Below are positions 11,601 through 23,023 of a stretch of DNA of 64,000 bases, in pieces. How positions within the stretch are numbered: the first letter of the stretch is position 1; the number at the start of each line of letters is the position of its first letter. The notes beneath the pieces are model-generated. The model was not told the DNA's origin. It did no database searches and saw nothing but the letters and a program-made list of their open reading frames with translations. The position numbers and the translations under genes were made by a program. This DNA comes from Vermamoeba vermiformis (lineage: Eukaryota; Tubulinea; Echinamoebida), in contig JBEWZL010000282.1 of NCBI GenBank assembly GCA_045837725.1, positions 248,001-312,000 on the forward strand, given 5' to 3'.

Positions 11601-13294
11601 AGTGTCAAGTGGAAGATGGCAGTCATGATCTTCAGTCGCACTTCTTCGAGGGCTGGCTTATCACCGAACGACTCTTTCAGTGAATTGATCAGTGCTACGA
11701 CACCACCCTTGCTCACGAACATGTCTTGCATTGCATCTAAGGCCCACGCATTAATAATGGTTATTATAATAGGTCAGTATAATGAAGTATACCGTTGGAA
11801 ATCAAGTTCGAAATGGCCCAGATGGCGCGGTACTTGACCTTGTCCACATTCGATTTCAACAGCGCATTTAATTTCTCGAACAACGGTGACTTCAACGCGT
11901 CTTCTTGGACCAATCGCATCGTCTCATCTGTAAGCGGAGTTATTAATCTGTTATAGGTGTCTCTCGGACAATTACCCTTAGCTGACAGATTGATAATCGA
12001 TGACAGTGACGATGATTGGACGCTGTCAATAGTTGAGTCTAAACCGGCGACAATTGACGGGAATGCACCTGATTTGATGAGTGCGACAGCAGCTTGTTCT
12101 GAAAATATGACACGTGTCAAACAGTGGTCGGTGAGTACGTGTCAAAAAAATCTAACGTACCATCGTTAATCAAGTTAGCGAGGAATAATCGCGAAGTTTC
12201 TTGCAATTGAGGGTCTTTGACACGTGGCACTAGTTCGAGCAACGGACCAATCATGCCGACTTCCATCAACACTTTTCTGTTCGCATCTGATCCGGATTAG
12301 GAATTAGATCGCGCTTCATAGGGTGGTAATAATAACATACCATCGTTATTAAAGTTAACGAGCACTCTGATCATTGTTTCGAGTGTTTTTTCATCGACTT
12401 GAGGCTCTTTCAAGACCGCGACAAGTCCTTCGTAGATTTTGACTTTGGCGAATGATTTCAAATCTATTATAATGGTATTAATATTATATAATATGTATAT
12501 GAATATCTTATAGTACCTTTTGCAGAAAAAATCATCAAGTTGTTGAATAAAAGTACGGCTAAATGTAAAGTATCTTTTTCTTTGACAACTTTCGGCATAA
12601 TTTGAGCGACTGCTTCGAGTCCTCCATTCTTCTTAAATAAATCGGCGGATTGCTCTATTTAATTTTATTAATAATTTAAATATGACCCAGATCCAGCGAT
12701 GATTACCTCGAGACATAAAATTGACGCAGAATCGAACGACGCTAGGAATATCTGTAGTCTTATTCAATAGTTCAACTACAGAAGGCATTGCATTTTGCTT
12801 GACAACCTCATTATATACTCGTTCTGTATTCGAATTTAAAAATTAATTGCGAGATTTTTTTGTGGATCGAGTTTGAACCGTACCGTCTTTTGAGAAGTTA
12901 GTAAGCGCTTTCACAGCACCAAGTGCTGCATTGATATTTTGTGACTTCAATAATTGCACGATGATGTCAAAGCCTAGCGAATCATTAGCCGGCGTTGAAG
13001 ATCTGAATTTTTTTTTTTGCTTACCTTGACCGTGATGCAATAGAGATTGGGAAATATAAAGAGCATTTCCAGATACTTTATCGTTCGCGGAGCCAAAAAC
13101 GGTTTCCCATTTCACTGCATCCGAAACTCCTAAACCATTGCAATATTTTTAGATGGGCTGACATTTTACCGAGTAAAAGATATAATAAGGCACATATGTA
13201 TTTTAACTATACCTGCAGCGGACTCTCCCTTTTTTTCGAAGCCATAGACTTTGTCCAACTGTTGCTTTACATCTTGCAAGCTCATTTGTGCCAT
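8629..13294 (-). CDS. Armadillo-repeat protein with C-terminal RhoGEF (DH-PH) module, copy 1
   Basis: Predicted exchange factor for a Rho/Rac-type GTPase on an armadillo scaffold, roughly 1,100 residues. It begins MAQMSLQDVKQQLDKVYGFE. About ten armadillo repeats follow, with signatures such as IWAISNLISNG and EALKALINLAL. The exons in this part mostly hold one repeat each and nearly all end in phase 1 after a Gly codon. Next comes a long acidic and Lys/Pro/Glu-rich linker (about 10300-10850), then a DH domain with the hallmark LLIMPVQRMPRYAMLIREL helix, then a PH-like domain (DGMLFLFNDALLYTHY). It ends ATAPAAKK. The linker shows two one-base frame breaks, near 10215-10221 and 9866-9869. The second armadillo/RhoGEF gene lies about 5 kb away on the other strand. 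Confidence 0.85.
11538..11549. repeat. Intronic palindrome TGACACGTGTCA, copy 1
   Basis: Perfect 12-bp palindrome at the 3' end of an intron of the first armadillo/RhoGEF gene. On the coding strand it runs into the acceptor (GTGTCAG). CACGTG is its core. Confidence 0.9.
12108..12119. repeat. Intronic palindrome TGACACGTGTCA, copy 2
   Basis: Perfect copy within about 20 nt of an acceptor in the first armadillo/RhoGEF gene. A further GTGTCA word lies in the same intron. Confidence 0.9.
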
Positions 13295-13429
13295 TTTGCA
13301 AGGCTGTAATTAAGATATAAAATACTAATATATATTACAGTGATGTGGTATTTACCAAACTCATTATAAAATCAGAAAATTTGAAGCTTGAATCAAAGAT
13401 TTTGTTGCCGATTTTATCAACTTTATATT

Positions 13430-13463
13430 ACGCCCATTTTACGCTCATTTGAGTAATGGGCGT
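13430..13463. repeat. Nested inverted repeat upstream of the first armadillo/RhoGEF gene
   Basis: ACGCCCATT (13430-13438) and AATGGGCGT (13455-13463) are perfect 9-bp inverted arms. Inside them lies CTCATTTGAG, itself a near palindrome. The element lies about 140 bp upstream of the start codon at 13294, in a 320-bp gap, so a regulatory protein site or hairpin is plausible. Confidence 0.55.
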
Positions 13464-13614
13464 GGCAAAGCTAATATACTAGAGTATCTTTCTTATTGAA
13501 TTAGTTTATGTCTTTGTGCGACTAATCAAGTGAATTCAAAATGGATCGAATGCCAGATCTGGTTTGGTAATGAAGCAGTTGCCAAGATTTCTTCGAATAA
13601 TAATTCCCTAGTAT

Positions 13615-14176
13615 TTATTTGCTTGTTTGATCGGTATTTAACAAATAAGGCTTTAATCGGTCTGTAATCTTCCGTTCAACAAATTCTTGCATGATCTGTA
13701 CGTCTTTAGGCAAGTTGTAACTCACAAAGAACATTTTTCCTGTCTTCTTAGCTACATATATGATATTAATAAGCATTTATTTATTGATTTGATCGCAGGA
13801 TAATTATTTTGTGTCGGATCTACTTACACAACCTCTGTGCAATAACACTGCCGGCCGGGCTAAGATTTTCTCCAAATAAAGCTGATACTGAAGGCGTATT
13901 TTCCTAATTATATAGGGTATTAGAATGACAAGGTGAATTTTTGTAATTTTTTTTTGCATTTAAAAATATTCATTTAATTACCTGAGGCATTTTAATCGCG
14001 ACTGATAAGTTCTTTAATTGTGGTGGATTTAATCCGATCCATAAATAAAATGAATTATTCATAATGTACAGTTGGAAGTAGATGGCGTCTTCCATAAACT
14101 TTTCTGTAAAGCTTTCAATTTGAATCTTCGGTTCTACGAACTGAACTTCAACACCTGTAGACTCTTTTTGTTCCAT
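13615..14176 (-). CDS. PSMG4: Proteasome assembly chaperone 4 (PAC4)
   Basis: Half of the PAC3-PAC4 heterodimer, which guides assembly of the 20S proteasome alpha-ring. Three exons give 135 residues, close to human PSMG4 (123). The conserved core matches the family: FQLYIMNNSFYLWIGLNPPQ then LKNLSVAIKMPQ, SALFGENLSPAGSVIAQRLS, KKTGKMFFVSYNLPKD and a final VERKITDRL helix. Start at 14176 (MEQKESTG). Introns lie after KMPQ and inside the codon following QRL; both are short GT-AG introns. It is a small soluble protein without signal or membrane segments. PSMG1, a subunit of the other PAC heterodimer, lies at 52.7 kb in the same window. Confidence 0.9.
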
Positions 14177-14388
14177 ATTGTTGTATTCGTTAATAATTTT
14201 GACAAATAAAAATGATTCACGAGAAAAATTAGTTTTATTCTTCGCTTACTTTAAAATTTACAACGGAGGCTATTGCATTAAAGAATTTTTCTTCTCTTCT
14301 ACTGCACATAAAGTCAATCTTCCATTCATTGTTGAGCGAGTAATTTGGCTTCGTTACATTCCAAACATTTTTTGATTTCATAGAAAGG

Positions 14389-14446
14389 TTTTTTTTTTTT
14401 TGGGTTTCTTTTTTTTTTTTTTTTTTTTTGAAATTTTTTTTTTTTT
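14389..14446. repeat. Poly(T) tract
   Basis: Three long T-runs separated by GGG and GAAA interruptions. The tract lies between PSMG4 and the unrecognised gene to its right, just past the latter's stop codon, so that gene's strand reads as an A-rich tract. Confidence 0.9.
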
Positions 14447-14460
14447 ATGTCTTCACTTCG

Positions 14461-15493
14461 CTAATGCATCTGACGAAGACTTGGATCTTCTGAATGTACT
14501 ATAATGTCTGTCGATCCAATTACATTGGAAGGATATACAACTTTGATGTTAGTCACGCATGCATTGTTTGATAGGCCTAGACTTAGCAACATGGCATAAA
14601 TTCTGTCGATCTCAGCAGTTTCAACAGTAGACTTGACTTTTGCAACTTCAACTTCGTGGCGCAGCTTATTCAATTTATCTACAGCGCTTCTTACTGTCAT
14701 TTTTGTTTCTTCATTGAGGTTGTCTGTCTCTGCTATTTGAAGTAAGATCCCTAGCGATAAAATTGCGCCAAGAGGAAAGTATTTCGGGATCTGCCACTGC
14801 TCATGCGCTTCATACTTATCTACCAGTGGCTTTGGTACTTGAATAGACTTATGAACTACTGTTCTAATGTAATCAAAGCCGTCTCTAGGTCTAAATACAT
14901 CGCTGTCAAAATATACTTCCATTGCTTTCAGTTTAAATTCGTGTTTTTTCTTCAAAGTATCTTTTGCAGGCCAAAAACTGTTCGGGGACTTGTATTTGCA
15001 ATTATTTTGCGCAATATCATCGACAACCGGAATTAATTCTTCTTGGATCTGATGACACTTTATATCTTTAATGATTTTCCAGGAGTACGAGCTTTCATCC
15101 TGTACGTTACTGTAGGATTAGCACTTTTTTGCATTTAAAATGACCACAAAACTGAGTTAATGTATTTTTTGGGCTTACCGCTGATCTACTGTTTGTAATA
15201 CCAATATAAGCCTTCTTTGTTATAAAATAGCCAAACGTACAATTATTTGAATTATTTTCCTCATTGAAAAATTGTTTTACGAGCTCATTTTTTCTCCATC
15301 TGTGCCTCTTCTCACTCCATTCCGTCCTCAATTGGTTGGGAATATTTTTTAAATATGTAGTCCACGAAGAGTTGTCATTATTAGATGATGTCAGTTTGAT
15401 ACTGTTGCTTCGGCTTGATGTAGACCTTTTATGCAGATCCGGTTCACTTTTTGGCTGCTTTGACAACGCAGAGCCTTGTCGTGATATCGACAT
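14461..15493 (-). CDS. Unrecognised protein with basic serine-rich N terminus
   Basis: Two exons give about 310 residues from the ATG at 15493. The first exon begins MSISRQGSALSKQPKSEPDL, followed by a Ser/Asn-rich stretch and a basic Trp-containing helix (WSEKRHRWRKNELVKQFF). The intron runs from about 15178 to an acceptor just before DESSYSWKIIKD. The second exon has a mixed alpha/beta composition, with RPRDGFDYIRTVVHKSI, a hydrophobic FPLGAILSLGILLQIA segment and a helical region ending before SEDPSLRQMH. I cannot assign a family. The hydrophobic segment is too isolated to call it a membrane protein. The start is 91 bp from the stop of the TauE/SafE gene; both are transcribed leftward. Confidence 0.65.
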
Positions 15494-15584
15494 TTCAAAA
15501 TAGATAAAAAAAACTCCAATTTACGGCCAATTTTTGACCAGCACAGCGGAATTACTAAAAAGAGATTTATTACAAGAAAAATGA

Positions 15585-17813
15585 TTAGAGATATTGACCA
15601 CCGCGACAAATGTCTCTAAAACCAAAACTGCCGCCCTTAGTGGAGAGCTTAATAGCGTCCAAAATACCGTCCGTAATGATGAACACAATAGACACCGCCA
15701 AGAATATGACCATGCACCACATGACGTAGCTCGTCTTGTTGTACTTGCGACTCACGACCACAACGACTCTGTTGCCAATAGCGCTAGCACCGACACCAAT
15801 GGCGGAGAACAAAAGCGCGTAGTCCCAAATCATGCGACCCATGAAGATGAAGCGAACAACCGCTGCGAGTGAACTGAGGGCCTGTGAGAGGAGGTTAGTT
15901 TGAGTGTTCGAATGACACTTTGACACGTTGACACTTACGATCAAAAACAATGAAGTTGATGCGGCAATGGCAGGGAGCACGCCCAAGTAGATCTAGACAT
16001 AAAATTAGAACATAATCAATATGTAGCCGTTACTAATAATGACCTACCATCAACGGAGAGAGCACAGTGCCGACACCAACACCGAGGGCTGTCGAGGCTG
16101 TGCCTGCAAGCAAAGAGCCAATGAACACGAGACCAATCGTGCGCGGGGTCCACTTAGTGTCACCAGGCTTCCACATGTAGCCAATCTTTTCTTTGCGCCT
16201 GTAGTCCAAGATGTAGTATCTGACGGCGATAATCAAAAACGCGAGCACCATGAACGGAATAATCATAGTAATGCCGATCCAAAACTCCGTGCTGCACGTC
16301 TCAACACCGATGAGACTCTCTGACTTGCCACCAACGAGCAACGAGTGCGTGACATATGCGAGCATCAAACCAAGGATGATAAGAATGATGCCGAAGGGAA
16401 CTTTAGCTTCACGCTTTTGAATCTTGTCAATCTTGGTGTAGTCCTCGAACAACTGAATGACATCTGTGTGACACGTGTCAAACTAAAGTGACACTTTCTA
16501 AATGACGCGAGAGATATTACCTGGTGGAGGTCCTTCACTGTGCTCGAGCTCTTGTTCTTCGAGTGATTTGACATTTGTTTCGCCGGTCTCTAACAAGGGC
16601 TTGTCAAGACTGTTGCGTGAATACAGTGCGTGTTCTTTTTCTTCGCGTTTTTTCTTCTTTTCTTCTGCGTTCATTCTACGAGCCTTAATAATTATAGGTG
16701 AGCAAATTGGCGCGTTGTAAATTAATTTTTTGAACTACGTACCACGCGAATGATGTGCACGAGCGTGATAGTTAAGACGACTACGAGCACAATAGCAATG
16801 AACCATTGAGGCATCAGTTGATTCAGCACTGCTCCCAATGTCGTTCCTAACAAGTTACATATGTTATTGCACTTATTCTATGTCTTCCTTATTTGGAAAA
16901 ATGTACCTAAGAGCACCATAGGCGTGATGATCAAAGCCAACTTGTAATCAACGAGTGGTCTGTTCTTGACAGGATGACGTCGTTTAATTTGCAACAAATA
17001 GCTCAATATTGAGATACCAAAGATAATGGCCTATAATGTCGTGTTAGAATTGATATTTAGTAGATCTAGATCTAGTACACGTACTTGAGATAAAGGACCT
17101 GCTTCATCTGTATCAAAACTGCCAACGAAAATAAGTAGCGAAATAAACACCGATGAGCCCAAAATGCCTGAATAAAATTAAATGTTAAATAGCTGATAGA
17201 AAAAATATGCGCAATATTAATTTTACCTCCGGTGGACGCAAAAATGCCAATAATTAATAAAATAAGCGGCACTACTATATCGGACCAATGGAAAAAATCG
17301 GTAAGATTCTTGCGCACGCATTGAAAGCCCGACTCGTGATTGAGCTCTTTACAAATCCACAACTCTGATTCTTCCAGACAAATTGCATCATCATGGCAGT
17401 AGCTAAATATTTCGGTAATTAGATGTCAATCAAGACTTGAATAATAAACAAATTACGATGCGCATTAAAATTTAGGACGTGTGATCTGCCAAATAAACAA
17501 AATTGGTTGTAAATTGTCGCAAAATTAATAGACAATAGATTTCACATAAATAACATTATAATAATTATTATTAGTGCTAAAACGACGCGTGATCCATTTT
17601 TAACGGCAAAAATTACCTGCACAGGCCATCAATACAAGCCAAGCCATCAGGGCACTGAATAAAAAACTCGCATGTCTTATTAAATACAGAAGGGCTATAT
17701 TTTGATAGTTGTCGGGTCGAAAATGCTTCAAAATCCGTTTTAGAACCTTCCACGATCGAAATCCAAAGCAAGAACGCTACTGCTAACAAAAATAGCGTTG
17801 ATATTCGCTTCAT
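15585..17813 (-). CDS. TauE/SafE-family membrane transporter
   Basis: Predicted anion or sulfonate/sulfite-type exporter family protein (TauE/SafE). The start at 17813 gives a clear signal peptide (TLFLLAVAFLLWISIVEGS). A short luminal domain follows with about eight cysteines (TCEFFIQCPDGLACIDGLCR, then YCHDDAICLEES). About eight or nine hydrophobic segments come next, in the two-halves pattern of the family; examples are VVPLILLIIGIFASTGG and LLAGTASTALGVGVGTVLSP. A charged cytosolic loop (RRMNAEEKKKREEKEH onward) separates the halves. The glycine-rich segment after TWTPRTIG-type sequence (WTPRTIGLVFIGSLLAGT) matches the second repeat. The substrate cannot be told from sequence. Several introns interrupt it; one carries the TGACACGTGTCA palindrome. 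Confidence 0.85.
16469..16480. repeat. Intronic palindrome TGACACGTGTCA, copy 3
   Basis: Perfect copy in an intron of the TauE/SafE gene, 3-4 nt from the acceptor on the coding strand. A second intron of this gene (about 15887-15938) contains looser GTGTCA/TGACAC words. Confidence 0.9.
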
Positions 17814-18143
17814 ATTGGAATATATATTACAAAAATAAACAAGTTTGCGAATTTACAGTGCTTTGTGCTCGTTCATTGCTCTAACTAAACTAAAAAAAAC
17901 GGGACAGCTGAAGCTCAATTCTAGATTTTCAGGAACGAAAAAAGCAATTAGATTTGTCATTAACAAGACTAAGTTTCTCAATGAATATCGCTTATAATCA
18001 TAATGACCCGTATGTAAGAGAAAATTAGTAATTAAACGTCAACACGTCAAAAATATCTTCCGTCATTTTCCTCGCTGTAATTTTATCTTTTGGATCTGAT
18101 TAGTATAGCTACATTAGTGTATTATTTTTTACATATCATATTA
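17814..18143. promoter_or_regulatory. Bidirectional upstream region, TauE/SafE and armadillo/RhoGEF copy 2
   Basis: AT-rich 330-bp stretch between two divergent start codons. It must hold both promoters. I see no gene or recognisable element in it. Confidence 0.5.
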
Positions 18144-21100
18144 ATGGATGATCTTGTACCGACGTGGCTTGACCAACTGCAAAATGAAGATCCGCAACAG
18201 CAAGAAGGAGCATTGAGGAAATTAATTTATCATTCTACTCGAGGTATAATATTAACTAATAATATGATTAATCAAATTTACTCGAAATTACAGCAGGAAA
18301 TTAATTTTGAAACTGCAGATCTGACATTTTATTATGACACGCGTTTCAAGTTGAAAATTAATCGTTATTGGTATATAATTAATTTTTTATATTAAAGACA
18401 CTACTATTCAACGCATAAAGAAGAGCGGAAAGATAAAATACATTACTGCGGCGTTAAAATCAGAAAATGAATACGTGTCGATGTTAGCGGCATGGGTTAC
18501 TGCCCTCGTAACATTTAAAGGTAATAATAATATAATATTATTAATAAATAAAAATGACCAACTCAAATTTCTATCTCGATCCAGATGAGGAAACGCGACA
18601 TTTATTCGCCCGCGCAAATGTTATTGAAGGACTGGTACAGTTATTAGAAAATACTGATAACCCTAATGTCGTGCAAAAAGCTTGTTGGGCCATTACTAAT
18701 CTCAGTTCTGATGGTAAGCAGATTCAAGTAACAAAATTATTGCAAGATTTGTGTAATAGTTATAACCCCGATAAATATGTACTTACATTAACTATTAGAT
18801 GATATTCGCGAGATGATGTCGCAAACACCGATAATGAAGCATTTAACACATTTGTACCGTTCAACTTCCTCGATCGACGTCAAAAAATCCGCTATTGAGC
18901 CACTGATTAATCTTCTCGCTGATAGTACGTATTGAATAATCACATTACACGTTTAATATATTAAAGCCTTTTGTGGTGATGCAGATCCAGGTTTTGATAA
19001 TAATTTTTTTTAACAGAGGAACAACAACGCTTGTTTTCGCGAGGTGGAGGTATTAGCACTACAATTAGTCTATTTTCGCATATAGAAGATGAGGGCGAAC
19101 AAAAGAATGCGACGATTATGTTGTACTTCATGAGCATCCATTTCGGTAAGACAGAAAAATTAATATAACCAGCAAAATAATATATGCCTAATGTATATAT
19201 TTGTAGATGACTTAAGAGCAGAAATAGTTCGCCAAGGTGCACTTCCAGTGCTTCAAAAGCAATTGCTCCTCAAAGACAATTCCATTCGCGAATTAACGAT
19301 GCGATTGCTGAATAATTTATCTGTTTGTGGTACGTTAAGTGCTATTTAATATTTCGCCTAAAATCAGACCGAGATCTAACTACCAAAATTTTCAGAATTG
19401 AATGAGATGCCCATTTTAGGCTCAGGCGTATTATTTCCTGTATTTGATCTGCTTAATTCCGACGACGCCAGCGAAGACTTGAAAAAACAATCGTTAATGT
19501 TATTATCTAACTTGGCTACTAATGGTACGAGTTACCGATTACCAAATAAGGAAATACCTAACATTTTCAACACTAGAACAAGTCCGTGCTTCTATTCGAT
19601 ACTGCGCCTGGCTTGAACCCGTGATGAATTTGTTGACTCATTCGCGCATGGACATCAACGAACAAGCACTGCGATTTGTCATAAACATCACATTCGATGG
19701 TACGTCAATGCGACCACTTTAGCGCTATAAAATATTAATACAGGGCTTAGAGTACTGTCGCAAACAGTTGTTGGACGCAGGAGCTGTCGACCTGATCAAT
19801 GGCAAGAAGCCACAGTGGAGCTCAGGGACAGAACAAATCAACAAACTGTCGCTCATGGCCATCGAGAACTTGTTGACGCCGAGTACGTAACACGCGTGCA
19901 GTGAAAAGTACTTGACTAACGGTGATTGGTCCATAGTCTCAGATGCAGTGCAAGCATATTTGAAGACTGAAGTGGAGATTGAATTCACGCCCATTGAAGA
20001 TGACGATGATGAGGTGATTGACGTGCAGTCGGATGAGGACGGTAAAGCGAAGGTAGATCCGACCTCACCAAGGGATAAAAATGTGGTAATTGGTGCCAAG
20101 CCCGATGAAGCTAAGCAACCTGTCAATGAAGAGCCGTCCATGGACCTCGATCTCGTTTTGGAGCAATTGAAAGTGCTGTCTGAACATCGCAAACGAGTCA
20201 AGGAGAGCAAAGAACAACTGGTCAAAGAACAGATTCAACAGCAACAACAAGTCACTGCACGACGTGAAGAGGAAGAGAAGATCAAACAAAAGATCACGCG
20301 CGAGAAGAAATTACGCACTGAAGGTACCTTTGACACGTGTCATTGCGTGTCACACTTTAAGACCGTGACACAATGTTCTAATATTAATGTTCAGGCACAC
20401 TACATGCCCGTCGTGAAGTAGTGGCCAAGGAGTTGTTGAAGACTGAAAATGAGTTCTTGACGACTTTAGAGGACGTGCTCAAGGTACGCGTCAAGTGACA
20501 CGTGTCAAGAGGTACTTTTGAGACTAATTTTACGATTTGTCCAGCACTATGTCTTGCCGTTGCGAGAGGCTATTTCAACACAACGACCAATCATATCCGA
20601 AGCTGAAGTGCGCAGTATATTCTCAATTACTGACATGATCTACAATATCAACAAGAACTTCTTGGAAAAAGTCAAAAATCGTTTGAAAAGCTGGAATTAT
20701 GAGTCGGTTATTGGCGATGTATTCTCTGAATGGGTACGCTGAATATATATATATATTATAATTCCGATTATTTCCTAATTTGGAAATATTAGGCCAATTA
20801 TTTCAAAGCGTACCAGCAGTATGTCAACAATTACAGCGACGCCGTGGCTACGTACTCCAAGTGCGTTAAAACCAACAAAGAGTTCCAGAAGTTTGTTAAG
20901 GTATTTTAATATAGCTTGTTATTAACTACAATACCTAATATTACTATTTTTATAGCAAGCTGAGCTTAAAACTGACGAGAGAGATCTGTTCGAGTTATTA
21001 ATTCAGCCTATTAAACGAGTGCCTAAGTACGTACCGATACTTATACTCCGTATAGTTATTAATGTTTCTATAGGTATTTGGAGTACTTGCGCGAGTTTGA

Positions 21101-21897
21101 AAAGTTTACTCCTTCGCACCATCCGGATGTACGGCAAGTAAAGAAAGCCATCGACACAATTGAAGTATTAGGTAAAATAAAGTTAATTATATAGTACTAT
21201 ATTATATATATGTATTAATATTAGCTGCTTAGTCGATTATGTCAATGGTATCAAGCCAGTCGCTGAAAAGGCCAACAAAATTATCGAATTAGAAAACAAA
21301 TTTTCAAATTTAGAAGACGTAAGATTATATAATATCCCACATTAATATGATATCTAATATTATCTTACCAATAGACGTTGTTAACTCCAACTCGATTGTT
21401 GATCAAGGACGGTACATTCATTCAAGAAAAGAAGTCAGGCTCGAGATACATCTACCTCTTCTTATTTAACGACGTCTTGGTCATATCGATGCAGCGCAAC
21501 AAAAAACAACACAAAATTCGTCAAATCATCCATTTGACCAAGATCGACAACGCCATGGAGTTATCTGCCCCTGCATTAGTCGCTAACGATGATTTGTCGT
21601 ATGAAGTATCGACCATGAATAACTCTGAGCGTCCTACTATCGAGGACAGCACTGGTACGTCGAACTGAAATAATTTTGTACCGGATCCGAATCTGATCGA
21701 ACTTTTTTTTAGGTTTGTTCCGCTTCGCTATTATCTTTGAAGAAGGTGGAAAGAAGAGAGCTATTGCCGTAGCCGCTCCAACAATCGCTGATCGCAGTGC
21801 GTGGGTCACAACAATTAATTCTGAGAGTCGCGCTTGCAAGAGCAAAGCGGATGGACTCGGAGCCACTCCGAAATTCAACGCTGACTCTGACATGTAA
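18144..21897 (+). CDS. Armadillo-repeat protein with C-terminal RhoGEF (DH-PH) module, copy 2
   Basis: Paralogue of the gene at 8629-13294, about 900 residues. The first ATG of the frame is at 18144 (MDDLVPTWLDQLQNEDPQQQ). Armadillo repeats occupy one exon each (ACWAITNLSSDG, QSLMLLSNLATNG, ALRFVINITFDG), again ending in phase 1. An acidic and Gln/Lys-rich linker with a predicted coiled coil follows (19960-20320). The DH domain has VVAKELLKTENEFLTTLED at its start and LFELLIQPIKRVPKY in the signature helix. The PH domain runs from about 21376 (TRLLIKDGTFIQEKKSG, YIYLFLFNDVLVISMQ) to WVTTINSESRACKSK. The DH signature is less canonical (IKRVPKY) than in copy 1, so GTPase specificity may differ. 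It ends NADSDM at TAA. Confidence 0.87.
20331..20342. repeat. Intronic palindrome TGACACGTGTCA, copy 4
   Basis: Perfect copy about 8 nt after a donor (GGTACC) in armadillo/RhoGEF copy 2. The same intron has two more TGACAC/GTGTCA words. Confidence 0.9.
20496..20507. repeat. Intronic palindrome TGACACGTGTCA, copy 5
   Basis: Perfect copy in the next intron of armadillo/RhoGEF copy 2, about 12 nt after the GTACGC donor. Confidence 0.9.
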
Positions 21898-22051
21898 TTT
21901 TATTAATATAATATACAACACTGTCTTGTAATTAAAGAGGTAATTGTTTGTGCAAGTGTCAAATTAATCAACGACGCATGTCAGATCCGGTTTTTACCCG
22001 ACGAATCTTCCGATCCAACTTCATCGATTGAATTCAAAACGAATAACAACG

Positions 22052-22967
22052 ATGAAGACAATTATAATTAGTGCAATTATTTGTCTCGTTGTTTGTATCC
22101 ATGTCGTGAAGAGTCAGATGGTGCCTGGTAAATAGGTTAAATTAGCAAGATTATGGTTCTAAAATCTAATTATTAATAAGGTGATATTAATCATATTTAT
22201 GGGCGGTTGTACGTTGGAAATTATCGTGCAGGAAAAGATATCAAAGGGCTCACAGAGACTTACAATATTACTGCAGTTCTCAATGTAGCTTGGGACCTCG
22301 ATATTAGGTAATAATAATGCAATATTTAATATGCAAGCATAAATCTAATATTTGCTGAACCGCCAACCAAATCCGATTTTTTTTTGATTCCAGTTTGGCA
22401 GGTACGATAACTACATGGTGCCTCCTGGATACCACATGATGATTCAAGCAAATAAAGTGAGTCAAATATGCAAAATACTGCTAACTGCATGTTTTGACTG
22501 GATTTGGCCTTTAGGTTGGTTTAATTGACGGTACTGGCAATAATATTGCTACACTAGCCTCGGCATTATATGTGCTCGATCAATACTTTCTGCCGCGTAC
22601 TTTAGAAGGCAAAGATAACAGCACCTACCCTCCTGGTATGTATTTCATTCTTTCAGATCGGATCCGCTGACTTTCAACCAGTCAACAACGTGCTCGTGCA
22701 TTGCAACAAGGGTCAAAGTCGATCAGTCGTAGTCACTGCGTTATATTTGTACTACAAATCAGGCAAATTCAAGAGCTTTGACGACGCTGTACAATTCGTA
22801 AAAAGTAAGTTTCCTTGAATAGTTCTTATTCACTTATTGCTATATTAACGATTGTGCAAGACAAGCGAGGTCTGTCTAGCAATAATGAAGTACCAGATCC
22901 GAATATCCTCGCACTCGCGCAGCAGTTGAGTGGCATGGATGTGTTTAGCCTATTCTCGACTAAGTAA
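22052..22967 (+). CDS. Dual-specificity-type phosphatase with signal peptide
   Basis: Small protein of about 200 residues in six exons. The N terminus is a clear signal peptide (MKTIIISAIICLVVCIHVVK), so the product should enter the secretory pathway. The mature part looks like a compact DSP domain: INHIYGRLYVGNYRAGKDI at the start, VAWDLD with the aspartate expected to act as general acid, and the P-loop LVHCNKGQSRSVVVTALYLY, which fits the CX5R signature (Cys-Asn-Lys-Gly-Gln-Ser-Arg). The catalytic Cys and Arg are both present. The last exon gives NKRGLSSNNEVPDP and ends at TAA 22965-22967. There is no membrane anchor or KDEL-like ending. Substrate unknown; extracellular or luminal phosphoprotein, glycan or lipid are all possible. 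Confidence 0.85.
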
Positions 22968-23023
22968 ACAAAAGAGGATGTAAAACTAATTTCGCATTTA
23001 TTTACTGTATTATATATATATTA

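Noticed and set aside
14389-14446. The A-rich tract after the stop of the unrecognised gene as a retrocopy tail
   Set aside because: The gene has an intron and there are no flanking target duplications. It is simple low-complexity DNA.
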